The notes under the pieces: generated by a model
What the model was told of the DNA's origin: nothing
Database searches by the model: none
The model's input: only the letters and a program-made list of their open reading frames with translations
Translations under genes and position numbers: made by a program
Shown: positions 27,638 to 36,857 of the stretch, one piece after another
How positions within the stretch are numbered: the first letter of the stretch is position 1
Layout: each line of letters begins with the position of its first letter
Origin: an uncultured Clostridium sp.
Lineage (GTDB): Bacteria > Bacillota > Clostridia > Lachnospirales > Lachnospiraceae
Reading direction: 5' to 3'
DNA length: 38,693 nt
NCBI GenBank assembly: GCA_947644195.1
Contig: CANRZB010000038.1
Location: 1-38,693, forward strand

Positions 27638-28114
27638 CTATTCTTCCGGTTCCACGTTTAACAGATCTCCCTCTACTTTCGATACATACAAAACACCCGC
27701 CAAATGATCCACCTCATGCTGGATTGCCCTGGCTAACAATTCTTCGCCCTCTACGATGATTTCTTCCATCTTTTCATTGTATGCCTTTACTTTACAGTAA
27801 TTTGCCCTGGTTACGACCCCGGATTTCCCCGGCACACTCAAACATCCTTCCTGTCCGGTCTGTTCCCCGGACAACTCTAGGATTTCAGGATTGATAAGAA
27901 CCAGTGGGCTGTCCCCTTCTTCACTGACATCTATGACTACAATCTGTTTCAGCACACCGACCTGCGGCGCTGCCAGTCCTACCCCCTGCGCATGATACAT
28001 CGTTTCCAGCATATCCTCGATTAAGGTAGAAATTCTGGGAGTAATTTCTTTGACCTCCCGACATCCTTTTAACAGTATTTCATCTCCCATAATTCGTATT
28101 GTACGCAATGCCAT
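27638..28114 (-). CDS. def: Peptide deformylase
   Basis: Removes the formyl group from the N-terminal methionine of new proteins using a metal ion. The three motifs are present: GVGLAAPQVG (about 44-53, family GxGLAAxQ), EGCLSVPG (about 88-95; the Cys ligates the metal) and QHEVDHLAGVL (about 131-141; the two His are ligands and Glu is catalytic). At 158 residues the length is normal. The start at 28114 follows GGAGGG. It lies directly after priA on the same strand, a frequent gene order in Firmicutes, and is the last core gene before the prophage. Confidence 0.95.
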   Translation of the reverse strand: MALRTIRIMGDEILLKGCREVKEITPRISTLIEDMLETMYHAQGVGLAAPQVGVLKQIVVIDVSEEGDSPLVLINPEILELSGEQTGQEGCLSVPGKSGVVTRANYCKVKAYNEKMEEIIVEGEELLARAIQHEVDHLAGVLYVSKVEGDLLNVEPEE

Positions 28115-28207
28115 GTTATTTCCCTCCATTTTCTATGTAATATCTATTCCGACCAGCCATCCGGGAATCTCCCATGTCTCGATTTTCCCTTTCCACACCA
28201 GTCGAAA

Positions 28208-30448
28208 CTAATTATTAAAGTCGAACAGAATACGACATCCGCTCCACCGCTCGCTGCGCATTAGATATGCCTCAATTTCATCTTTGATCCTGCAAAGCCT
28301 GCCATAGTCCGCTGACTTGACATAAACCATCCGGCGGTACACATCGCGCAGCTTCCCGATCGGCGCTTCCACTGGTCCCAGAACCGTAATATCCTCCGCC
28401 TCACGCATCTGTCCCGCCAGATAAGCAGCCAAAGCCTCTGTTCGCTCCTGTTGCTCCGATAAAACCAACACTCCCAGTATATTGGAAACCGGGGGATATT
28501 GCAACACCTGACGCATCAAAAGCTCTTCCTCATAAAAAGAACGATATTCCTGCTTTGCCGCACATACGATACTGTAATGCGACGGCTGGTAGGTCTGCAG
28601 AATCACTCTGCCAGGTTTTTCTGCCCTGCCCGCACGTCCGGCTGCCTGTGCCAGCAGTTGATATGTCCGCTCGGCAGCGCGATAATCTCCCACATTGAGA
28701 GATAAATCCGCGGCCAAGATTCCCACCAACGTAACGTTCGGAAAATCATGTCCCTTGACAATCATCTGGGTTCCCACCAGGATATCTGCCTTTCCATCCG
28801 CAAAGACTTTGAGCAGTTTATCATGCCCCTCTTTTCCCGTGGTCGTATCCGCATCCATACGGACGACACCTGCTTCGGGAAAACGCTTACGAACCATCTC
28901 TTCCACCTGCTCCGTTCCCATGCCAAACGTACCGATATAATGTGACCCACATTCGGGACAGGTCTGCGGCATTTCTATCTGGTATCCACAATAATGACAG
29001 GTCAGACGTTGGATCTGGCCCTGCCACTGATGCGGTTTCAATGCGACAGAACAATGCGGACAGCCAATGACTTTGCCACACTGTCTACAAGATACAAATC
29101 CGGCGTAGCCACGACGGTTCAGAAACAGAATTACCTGTTCCCGTTTCGCCAAACATTCTTGTATCTCTTGCTGTAACCGACGACTAAAGATCGAATAATT
29201 TTTTTCCTCCAATTCCTGCCGCAGATCCACAACCTCGACCGCGGGAAGTACAGCCCCCCCTGCCCGCTGCTTCATTTCCAACAGCTGGTATTCCCCGTGG
29301 GAAGCCCGGTAATATGCTTCCAGGGATGGGGTTGCGGATCCCAGGATTACCGAAGCGCCCAGCATGTCCGCCCGCTTTACCGCCACCTCTCTGGCATGGT
29401 ACCGGGGAGGCATCTCACTCTGATAGCTGGTCTCATGCTCTTCATCTACGATAATAAGTCCCAGTTTCGAAAAAGGCGTGAATAATGCCGAACGAGGACC
29501 GATCATAATATCTATTTCCCCATTTTTGGCCCTCGTATACTGATCGTAACGCTCTCCTGCGGAAAGTCTGGAATTCATCACGGAAACCCGGTCTCCAAAC
29601 CAGGCATAGAAACGACTGACCATTTGAAGCGTCAAAGAGATCTCCGGGATCAGCAGGATAACCTGCTTTCCCTGCTGGATGACCGAATGGATGCACTGCA
29701 GGTACACCTCCGTTTTCCCGCTTCCCGTTACACCATGCAACAAATATACCTCTGGTTTGCCATTCTGCAGATCCGTTACCACGCGCTGCACCACTGCTTT
29801 CTGCTCTCCATTCAATTCCAGCTTTCGGACAGGTGCCTCCATCTCCTGATATGGATTTCGGTATATTTGTGTGGAATCAACCTGTATCAGCCCTCGCTCT
29901 GCCAATCCACGCAATACGGGGGCTGTCACCTGATGTTCCCTGGTGAGCCTGTCATAATCCACCCCATCCTGATAACAAGACACATCCAGCGCAAGGAACG
30001 CATCCACTGCCCGCAGTCTGGCTGACTGATGTTTTTTCTCCATCTCATCCCGCAGCCGTAACAATTCGTCCCGCTCTACCACCGGATATACCCTGCGCTT
30101 CCTCTTTTCCTGCACCTCACGGCGCACCGGCATGACCGTGCGGATCGCATCATTCATAGATCCCCCATAGTGTTCTTTGATCCAATAAGCAAGGGAAAGC
30201 AGGTGTGATTCCACGATCACGCCCTGCTTTACGATCCGAAGAATAGGCTTCGTCCTCTGAATATCAAATTTCGGTTCTGTGGAAAGCCCTACCACATATC
30301 CTTGGCGTTCTCTGTCTCCCTTTCCAAAAGGAATCATAACCGGCGAACCAACCGTTACCTCATCCCGCAATTCATCCGGCACCAGATATTGGAACGGACG
30401 GTCCAGGCTTTTGACAGAAATATCTACAATGACATCTGCAAACAACAT
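28208..30448 (-). CDS. priA: Primosomal protein N' (replication restart helicase PriA)
   Basis: A 746-residue superfamily 2 helicase that reloads the replisome at stalled forks. The N-terminal DNA-binding part (ADVIVDISVKSLDRPFQYLV) is followed by Walker A GVTGSGKTEVYL (about 237-248), DEEH box (IIVDEEHETSYQ, about 331-342), GSATPSLEAYY, and the zinc-binding insertion with CRQCGKVIGCPHCS and CHYCGYQ...CPECGSHY (about 452-502). Helicase motifs V and VI (VGTQMIVKGHDFPNV and QAAGRAGRAEKPG) are complete. It is placed between murE and def. Confidence 0.97.
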   Translation of the reverse strand: MLFADVIVDISVKSLDRPFQYLVPDELRDEVTVGSPVMIPFGKGDRERQGYVVGLSTEPKFDIQRTKPILRIVKQGVIVESHLLSLAYWIKEHYGGSMNDAIRTVMPVRREVQEKRKRRVYPVVERDELLRLRDEMEKKHQSARLRAVDAFLALDVSCYQDGVDYDRLTREHQVTAPVLRGLAERGLIQVDSTQIYRNPYQEMEAPVRKLELNGEQKAVVQRVVTDLQNGKPEVYLLHGVTGSGKTEVYLQCIHSVIQQGKQVILLIPEISLTLQMVSRFYAWFGDRVSVMNSRLSAGERYDQYTRAKNGEIDIMIGPRSALFTPFSKLGLIIVDEEHETSYQSEMPPRYHAREVAVKRADMLGASVILGSATPSLEAYYRASHGEYQLLEMKQRAGGAVLPAVEVVDLRQELEEKNYSIFSRRLQQEIQECLAKREQVILFLNRRGYAGFVSCRQCGKVIGCPHCSVALKPHQWQGQIQRLTCHYCGYQIEMPQTCPECGSHYIGTFGMGTEQVEEMVRKRFPEAGVVRMDADTTTGKEGHDKLLKVFADGKADILVGTQMIVKGHDFPNVTLVGILAADLSLNVGDYRAAERTYQLLAQAAGRAGRAEKPGRVILQTYQPSHYSIVCAAKQEYRSFYEEELLMRQVLQYPPVSNILGVLVLSEQQERTEALAAYLAGQMREAEDITVLGPVEAPIGKLRDVYRRMVYVKSADYGRLCRIKDEIEAYLMRSERWSGCRILFDFNN

Positions 30449-30476
30449 AACATCCCTTTCCCGTACCTCTTATCCA

Positions 30477-31946
30477 TCAGGATAAAAAGTTACCATCCCG
30501 CACTACTTCTGCCACCAATTCCCTCTCATCCATCGGATATTTTTTGCCACAGATCTCCTGGTAATCTTCATGTCCTTTTCCTGCCAGCACAATCACATCC
30601 CCCTCCTGTGCCTGTTCAATCGCATAACGGATCGCCTCGGCACGGTTAATGATGGTAATATACTCCCCGTCGGCTTTTTTTACTCCGGTTACAATATCGG
30701 CCATAATATCCTCCGGTTTCTCATTTCGTGGATTATCAGACGTGACAATCGTTAAATCCGCCAATCTGGAGGACACTTCTCCCATCTCAAAACGACGGTC
30801 CCGGGAACGGTTTCCGCCACATCCAAAGAGGCATACCAACCGTTTCGGATGATATTCCTTCAAGGTAGACAGCAGACTTTCCAGACTCATGGCATTATGC
30901 GCATAATCTATCATCAGGGTAAATTTTCGGGATATTGGCAGAATCTCTACCCGTCCCTTTACCCGAATCTGAGAGAGAGAAGATTGGATTCTCTCCTGGC
31001 TGACGCCAAAATGCCGGCAGATTGCAATCGCTGTCATCGAGTTATAGACCGTAAATTTCCCTGGAATATCAATGTCCACCCTCATATTCAGCAATCCGCT
31101 CATATCATAGGAAACCCCCAGCTTTCCTCCTTTATCCGTCAATTGCACGTGATCTGCACGAATGTCTGCCCCTTCGGAAAAACCATACGTCTCTACCTCA
31201 CAGGTATGCCCCTGTAGAATCTGTTCCAGATGCCGGTCATCGGCATTGAAAATGCCATGCTTACACTGCCGAAATAGCAGGCTCTTACAGTGAATGTAAT
31301 CCTCAAGGTCTTTATGCTCATTCGGGCCAATATGATCCGGTTCCAGGTTGGTAAAAATACCATAATCAAACGTAAAACCACTTACCCGGTGCAACATCAA
31401 TCCCTGGGAAGATACCTCCATAACGACACATTTACACCCGGCATCCACCATTTTACGAAAATATTCCTGCACCAGATAAGATTCCGGCGTGGTATTCGCC
31501 GAAGGAATGGTCTCGGACCCAATCACGGCCTCTATCGTGCCGATCAGTCCGGTCTGAAAACCAGAAGCTTCCAAAATGGAACGAACCATGTAGGTAGCCG
31601 TTGTCTTCCCCTTGGTTCCTGTAATGCCAATCGTGAGCAGTTCTTTGGCCGGATGACCAAAGTATGCAGCACTTAGAACGGCCAATGCCAGGCGGGTATC
31701 CGATACCTGCAATACCGTTACATCCGAGGGAACCTCCACCGGATGCTCCACAACCAATACAGACGCCCCCTTCTGTGCTACCTCCGGCGCAAATTCATGT
31801 GCATCCCGAACAGCGCCGCGGATACAGACAAATACCGAACCTTTCTCCGCTTTGCGGGAATCATATACCAAAGACGTAATTTCCCGGTCCAGTTCCCCCT
31901 GCAGGCAGGTATATTCCAGTTCTGCAATCAAATCCTGTAATTTCAT
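30477..31946 (-). CDS. murE: UDP-MurNAc-tripeptide synthetase, meso-DAP type (MurE)
   Basis: Adds the third amino acid to UDP-MurNAc-L-Ala-D-Glu in peptidoglycan synthesis. The ATP-binding GITGTKGKTTATYM lies at about 107-120, the catalytic middle domain has HRVSGFTFDYGIFTNLEPDH, and the C-terminal domain has MIDYAHNAMSLESLL and SDNPRNEKP (about 401-409). DNPR is the signature for meso-diaminopimelate, not lysine, and agrees with dapF next door. 489 residues is normal. The start at 31946 follows ATGAGGG; the frame continues to 32021 but without a ribosome-binding site. Confidence 0.95.
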   Translation of the reverse strand: MKLQDLIAELEYTCLQGELDREITSLVYDSRKAEKGSVFVCIRGAVRDAHEFAPEVAQKGASVLVVEHPVEVPSDVTVLQVSDTRLALAVLSAAYFGHPAKELLTIGITGTKGKTTATYMVRSILEASGFQTGLIGTIEAVIGSETIPSANTTPESYLVQEYFRKMVDAGCKCVVMEVSSQGLMLHRVSGFTFDYGIFTNLEPDHIGPNEHKDLEDYIHCKSLLFRQCKHGIFNADDRHLEQILQGHTCEVETYGFSEGADIRADHVQLTDKGGKLGVSYDMSGLLNMRVDIDIPGKFTVYNSMTAIAICRHFGVSQERIQSSLSQIRVKGRVEILPISRKFTLMIDYAHNAMSLESLLSTLKEYHPKRLVCLFGCGGNRSRDRRFEMGEVSSRLADLTIVTSDNPRNEKPEDIMADIVTGVKKADGEYITIINRAEAIRYAIEQAQEGDVIVLAGKGHEDYQEICGKKYPMDERELVAEVVRDGNFLS

Positions 31947-32022
31947 ACTAACCCTCATTTCTGAGCGACATGTCGCAAAGTGACAATGAAAAATCCTCCT
32001 ATAAAGATTCTCCTCTGTCATA

Positions 32023-32056
32023 CAGCTATTTGTCTTCGCTCAGAAACAAATAGCTG
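32023..32056. other. 11-bp perfect inverted repeat between dapF and murE
   Basis: CAGCTATTTGT (32023-32033) and ACAAATAGCTG (32046-32056) with a 12-base spacer. No T-tract follows on either strand, so it is not a simple terminator; it may be a processing or stability hairpin in the operon mRNA. Confidence 0.6.
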
Positions 32057-32102
32057 ACATTGAACTACGTTTATCCTACATAGGGAACTAGTTTTGTTCC
32101 CG

Positions 32103-32951
32103 TCAGACATCCACTTCACTAATATCAATTGTCCCATCATAGACCACGGCAGCCGGCCCCGTCATCCATACTGTGTTCCCTGCCCTGTCATAATGAATCT
32201 TCAAATCGCCACCCAAAAGATGTACGGTAACCTCCTCCTCGGTCAGTCCATTCAGGACACAGGATACCACAGCAGCACAGGTACCGGTTCCACAGGCCAG
32301 CGTTTCACCAGAGCCGCGCTCCCACACCCTCATATTGATTTCCGAGCGATTCAAGACCTGCACAAATTCCGTATTTACTCCCTCTGGAAAAACCTCATGG
32401 TGTTCAAACCCCGGTCCAATCTGCGCTAATGGCAGGGTTGCGGTATCCTCCACATAGGTAACCACATGCGGATTCCCCATGGATACTGCAGTAACTTCAT
32501 ACTCTTTACCGCCTACTTCCAGCGTTTCCGCTACGCAACGGTCCAATCCCAAATGAATCGGTATCTTGGGAGGATCTAAAATTGGTGCCCCCATATTGAC
32601 TGTTACCTGCTCCACTTTTCCCGCCTGAATCGTCAGATCCAGATACTTGATTCCGGCCAGTGTTTCCACTGCAATACTGGTTTTATCCGTCAATCCATAA
32701 TCGTACACATATTTTGCTACACAACGGATTCCATTCCCACACATTTTCCCCTCAGAACCATCCAAATTATACATTGCCATACGAAAATCGGCGATTTCCG
32801 AAGGATGAATCAGAATTAGTCCATCCGATCCGATCCCAAAATGTCTGTCGCTGACATAGCGCGCCACTTTGTCCGGGTGCCTGATTTCCTCCCGCAGACA
32901 ATTCACATACACATAATCATTTCCACACCCATGCATTTTTGTAAATTCCAT
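32103..32951 (-). CDS. dapF: Diaminopimelate epimerase
   Basis: Converts LL-diaminopimelate to meso-diaminopimelate, the substrate of MurE encoded by the next gene. Both catalytic cysteines are in their usual contexts: MCGNGIRCVAKYV (about 68-80) and LACGTGTCAAVV (about 215-226). The N-terminus FTKMHGCGNDYVYVNC and the GNPHVVTYV block are also typical. It has 282 residues. The start at 32951 follows GAGG; a tandem ATG one codon upstream is possible. The gene lies 13 bases after the EAL gene. Confidence 0.96.
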   Translation of the reverse strand: MEFTKMHGCGNDYVYVNCLREEIRHPDKVARYVSDRHFGIGSDGLILIHPSEIADFRMAMYNLDGSEGKMCGNGIRCVAKYVYDYGLTDKTSIAVETLAGIKYLDLTIQAGKVEQVTVNMGAPILDPPKIPIHLGLDRCVAETLEVGGKEYEVTAVSMGNPHVVTYVEDTATLPLAQIGPGFEHHEVFPEGVNTEFVQVLNRSEINMRVWERGSGETLACGTGTCAAVVSCVLNGLTEEEVTVHLLGGDLKIHYDRAGNTVWMTGPAAVVYDGTIDISEVDV

Positions 32952-32964
32952 CATAACCTCATTT

Positions 32965-34734
32965 CTAATCTCCATCCAAACTACTTGTTTCCGAATCTGC
33001 CGCAAGCAAGGTAAAAAACGCTTCCTCGGGCATTGGTTTTGCATAATAATACCCTTGAACCTGATCACAGCCAATATTCCGCAACAATTCAATCTGCTCC
33101 CTGGTCTCCACTCCCTCTGCCAGCAAACCGAGATCCAGCTTATTCGCCATAGATACCACCTGTTCCAGAATCATTCTTCCCTTGCCAGACACCATCATAT
33201 TCTCCATAAATTTCTTATCCAGTTTAATCACATCAAACGGTGTCTCCAACAATATATTAAGGGAAGAATACCCACTGCCAAAATCATCCATCAACAGTGT
33301 AAACCCTTCCGCTTTTAACAGCATGGCTTTCTGGCTGATCTGCTGGTCATCTGCAGATTCCGTAATCTCCAGCTCCAATAAATTCTTGGGAATCCCATAA
33401 TCCTCAATTAAATGAGAGAGTATCTGAATACATTCCCCATGGTCCCGCAGATGAACGCGGGATACATTCACCGATACCGGACAAGGCTCAATTCCCTGAT
33501 CCAAACATTTCCGAAGAAAGCGACAGGCTTCTTCCCAGATATAGTAATCCACCTTAGTGACAAATCCGTTTTCCTCAATAATCGGAATAAACTGATCCGG
33601 GTAAATCATGCCCCGTTTTGGGTGTACCCAGCGCACCAATGCCTCCGCACCGATAATCTGATTCTGGGTAATACTGTACTTGGGTTGCAAATACATCTGA
33701 AATTGTCTGTCCGTAATTGCGGACTGCATATTCTCCTCAATAAACTTACGATTATATAAAGAATCCTTTAATTGCTCCTGATAGAACAGTATATTCGTCA
33801 GTATATTGTGTTTTGCAGATTTTCTTGCCATCGCTGCCCGATCTTCCATCTGGCGCAACTCCATATTCCTGTCTTCCACCATATAAACGCCAAACGATAG
33901 CTGTAATTTAATATCCTTAAAACAGCGAATCCTCTCATTCAAAGTTTCTATCAGTGAAATCAATTCCTCTTTCCGTTCAAATTCCGTAACCACCATGAAT
34001 ACATCACTTCGCAGATTAATGAAAAACTGATCTTCATGGCAGACTTCCCTGAGCTGTCTGATGATAAAATCCAGCACTTCATCTCCAAATTTTTCTCCAT
34101 AAATATCATTGACTATCTTGAATTTGCGGATATCAAACTGAATAAAGCCAATCTCTTTCCCGGAGGAAAATAAGAGGTTATGGACATTGCGGTTAAACCG
34201 ATTATGCTTGCTCATTCGTTTTAGGACGCTCTGCATATCATTATTTTCTGGAATATCCTCCAAAGCAATTTTGCTCTCTGAAACTTCTTTCAGATGAGCT
34301 GCCAGCATTTCCTCCAGTAATTCAATACTGATCTGCATGACATTCGGACAGTTCTTCAGAATCAACCCCTGCTGTCGGATCTCTGCCATCTCCTCAGGAA
34401 TTGTAATATCTTTTCCCAAAATATCCCGGCAATACACCCGATGATTCATCTTTTCCGTAAAACGACGGATAAATTCTTCCGTCATCTTATTGCCATATCG
34501 TTCCTGCTCCCGGTCCTGGGAATCATAAAAGCCAATGCCCATCCCCAGGATCATTAAGGCTGCGGTAATACAGCCGCAGGTGCCTCCCTGACGCATCCCT
34601 GCCCCAAAACAGGTACTAACCTTAAAAGCCGTCTTCAAATCCAGCCCAAAATCTCCCGCAAATGCCCCAAACAGCGCCTGGGAACAATGATATTGCTGCT
34701 GTAATAATTCCTCTGCCTTCTCCTTATGTGTCAT
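32965..34734 (-). CDS. Fusion: C_GCAxxG_C_C redox domain, degenerate GGDEF, EAL phosphodiesterase, 589 aa
   Basis: Residues 1-140 match the C_GCAxxG_C_C redox-active family: CSQALFGAFAGDFG, then CFGAGMRQGGTCGCITAALM, and later YCRDILG and NCPNVM. Residues about 165-310 form a GGDEF fold, but the active motif reads RSDVF (about 240) instead of GGDEF, so cyclase activity is not expected. Residues about 330-580 form an EAL domain with catalytic residues in place: EALVRW (about 360), VSVNVS, LELEITES, DDFGSGYSSL, KLDKKF and AEGVET. A c-di-GMP phosphodiesterase under redox or metal control is inferred. Start 34734 follows GAGG. Confidence 0.85.
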   Translation of the reverse strand: MTHKEKAEELLQQQYHCSQALFGAFAGDFGLDLKTAFKVSTCFGAGMRQGGTCGCITAALMILGMGIGFYDSQDREQERYGNKMTEEFIRRFTEKMNHRVYCRDILGKDITIPEEMAEIRQQGLILKNCPNVMQISIELLEEMLAAHLKEVSESKIALEDIPENNDMQSVLKRMSKHNRFNRNVHNLLFSSGKEIGFIQFDIRKFKIVNDIYGEKFGDEVLDFIIRQLREVCHEDQFFINLRSDVFMVVTEFERKEELISLIETLNERIRCFKDIKLQLSFGVYMVEDRNMELRQMEDRAAMARKSAKHNILTNILFYQEQLKDSLYNRKFIEENMQSAITDRQFQMYLQPKYSITQNQIIGAEALVRWVHPKRGMIYPDQFIPIIEENGFVTKVDYYIWEEACRFLRKCLDQGIEPCPVSVNVSRVHLRDHGECIQILSHLIEDYGIPKNLLELEITESADDQQISQKAMLLKAEGFTLLMDDFGSGYSSLNILLETPFDVIKLDKKFMENMMVSGKGRMILEQVVSMANKLDLGLLAEGVETREQIELLRNIGCDQVQGYYYAKPMPEEAFFTLLAADSETSSLDGD

Positions 34735-34824
34735 ACTAAACCTCATTTCTGCGAGCGTTCCGCATCGTCTTATTCCATGACACTGGTATCATAAACAGAA
34801 CTCTTCCCATTTTCAATCTCCAAG

Positions 34825-35835
34825 TTATGACGGAGAATCCTGCTGCCGGCTGATCCCAAAATGCCGGTACCCCTCGTCTGAAACCATACGCCCTCTCGGT
34901 GTACGGATGATTAATCCATTCTGTACCAGATATGGTTCATACACATCCTCCAGTGTTCCGGCATCCTCCCCAATGGATACCGCCAGATTATCTAATCCCA
35001 CTGGACCACCGCCAAAATTATGTATCATAGTCATAATAATCTGGCGGTCTGTCTGATCCAGGCCTAATTTGTCCACTTCTAACAAATCCAGGGCAAAATC
35101 CGTAACTTCTTTGGTAATGCGTCCATCATAGCGGATCTGGGCAAAATCCCGGACACGTTTGAGCAGACGATTCGCTAACCTGGGAGTTCCCCGGGATCTT
35201 TGGGCCAATTCCAGGGATCCCTCTTCGTCAATCTCCACACCCAGGATTCCCGCCGAATGAAGAATGATCTTGCGCAGTTCCTGCGTGCTGTAGAAAGAAA
35301 GACGGTTGACTACACCGAAACGGTCACGGAGCGGCGCCGATAACATCCCCGCCCGTGTGGTTGCACCAATCAGGGTAAAATGCGGTAGATCCAGGCGCAC
35401 AGATCTTGCCGAGGCTCCCTTGCCAATCATAATATCAATGACATAATCCTCCATCGCCGGATACAGCACTTCCTCTACCTGGCGGTTCAATCGGTGGATT
35501 TCATCGACAAACAACACATCTCCATCTTGTAAATTATTGAGAATCGCCGCCATCTCCCCCGGCTTTTCAATTGCCGGGCCAGCAGTGATCTTGATATTCG
35601 TCCCCATCTCATTGGCAATGATACAGGCTAACGTTGTCTTTCCCAACCCCGGCGGCCCGTATAGCAACACGTGATCTAACGAATCTCCCCTCTGCTTGGC
35701 CGCTTCTATATATACTTTCAGGTTCTTTTTGACTTTTTCCTGCCCCACATAGTCACAGAGCAGCCTGGGACGCAGACTGCTTTCGATTCCGGCATCCTCT
35801 TCTGTGAATTCTGTGGTAATGCTGCGTTTCGCCAT
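34825..35835 (-). CDS. ruvB: Holliday junction ATP-dependent DNA helicase RuvB
   Basis: Motor of the RuvAB branch migration complex. Walker [12 protein letters not shown] (about 58-68), Walker [11 protein letters not shown] (about 105-114), arginine-finger segment [17 protein letters not shown] and the C-terminal winged helix ([20 protein letters not shown]) are complete; 336 residues. Start at 35835 after GGGGGAAG. Directly downstream of ruvA, as usual. Confidence 0.98.
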   Translation of the reverse strand: MAKRSITTEFTEEDAGIESSLRPRLLCDYVGQEKVKKNLKVYIEAAKQRGDSLDHVLLYGPPGLGKTTLACIIANEMGTNIKITAGPAIEKPGEMAAILNNLQDGDVLFVDEIHRLNRQVEEVLYPAMEDYVIDIMIGKGASARSVRLDLPHFTLIGATTRAGMLSAPLRDRFGVVNRLSFYSTQELRKIILHSAGILGVEIDEEGSLELAQRSRGTPRLANRLLKRVRDFAQIRYDGRITKEVTDFALDLLEVDKLGLDQTDRQIIMTMIHNFGGGPVGLDNLAVSIGEDAGTLEDVYEPYLVQNGLIIRTPRGRMVSDEGYRHFGISRQQDSPS

Positions 35836-35887
35836 AACTTCCCCCATTTCTGCTAAACTTTCTTCATTGCTGCCATCCTCGGTTCAA

Positions 35888-36508
35888 TTACATATTTTTC
35901 AAAGTAAGTTTCAATAGTGTCTCAACGGTCATATCCTCCGTCAACGGCACAGCACGAACGGCGCGCATAGCATCGGTGGGAGAATACCCTAACGCTGTCA
36001 ACGCATCCACCGTATCAGCTATGATCTCTTGGTTTGTCTGGCTGTCGGAATTCTCGCCATCCACACTAGCCTCTCCCTCCCGGGAACCAGCATGGAGCGC
36101 AGAATCTAAATCTATCTTATCCTTTAACTCCAAAATAAGTTTCTTGGCCGTCTTTGGACCGATCCCCGGCGACATGGCAATGGTTTTGGCATCCTCCGAC
36201 AGAATTGCCATACGGATATCATCACTGCTCAGCGCACTCATCATTGCCAGGCCACCCTTGGGACCAATCCCGCTGACGGTAATAATCTGCTGAAACAACT
36301 CCTTGTCCTGCCTAGATGGGAAACCATACAGCTTCATCCCATCCTCTTTGACATGAAAATACGTATAAATCATAACATCGGAGCCAACCGCAGGCAGCCC
36401 GTCCAGAACCGTGGCCGGTACCAAAATTTCCAGACCGATCCCCTGATGGTCAACGACAATACTTTTTTCTCCTACGGCAGCTAATTTTCCTGCCACGTAA
36501 TGAATCAT
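35888..36508 (-). CDS. ruvA: Holliday junction branch migration protein RuvA
   Basis: Binds four-way junctions and loads RuvB. The N-terminal OB fold (MIHYVAGKLAAVGEKSIVVD, then LYGFPSRQDKELFQQIITVS), two helix-hairpin-helix units (GIGPKGGLAMMSAL and SPGIGPKTAKKLILELKDKI) and the C-terminal RuvB-binding domain (DALTALGYSPTDAMRAVRAV) are all present; 206 residues. ATG at 36508 follows GGGGGATC. Confidence 0.97.
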   Translation of the reverse strand: MIHYVAGKLAAVGEKSIVVDHQGIGLEILVPATVLDGLPAVGSDVMIYTYFHVKEDGMKLYGFPSRQDKELFQQIITVSGIGPKGGLAMMSALSSDDIRMAILSEDAKTIAMSPGIGPKTAKKLILELKDKIDLDSALHAGSREGEASVDGENSDSQTNQEIIADTVDALTALGYSPTDAMRAVRAVPLTEDMTVETLLKLTLKNM

Positions 36509-36553
36509 AATGATCCCCCATTCCAATCTATTATTTTCTGACAATACCCTGCC

Positions 36554-36808
36554 TTAATCCGGCAGTTTGCTAAAAGTACCATGGGATTGCGTCAGCCACC
36601 CCTCTTCGATAAATTTAAGAATTTCATAGGGATGGATTCCCAGTTCATCGGAGATCTGCAATGCATTACTGTTGGGATACAATGTCAGATACTGCACGAT
36701 ATCATCCAACTGTTCGTCATCCTGCGCCCTGCAGTCTTTGCAGCATAGCGTTCGGATTTTGGAACGAAACACTTTATGACAATGTTTACATACATTGGTA
36801 TATAACAC
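36554..36808 (-). CDS. Small zinc-finger/HTH protein (YvyF/flagellar operon-like), 84 aa
   Basis: N-terminal Cys cluster (CKHCHKVFRS and LCCKDCRAQDD) is followed by a winged-helix-like part (NALQISDELGIHPYEILKFI EEGWL, given in two blocks). This resembles small clostridial proteins related to Bacillus YvyF of the flagellar region, but no flagellar gene is nearby, so the family name is tentative. Start GTG at 36808 lies six bases after AAAGGAGG. It stands between cls and ruvA in the same transcription unit. Confidence 0.65.
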   Translation of the reverse strand: MLYTNVCKHCHKVFRSKIRTLCCKDCRAQDDEQLDDIVQYLTLYPNSNALQISDELGIHPYEILKFIEEGWLTQSHGTFSKLPD

Positions 36809-36857
36809 GGCAAACCTCCTTTCCGCCTCCACCGACTATTTGTTTCGAAACCGGTAA

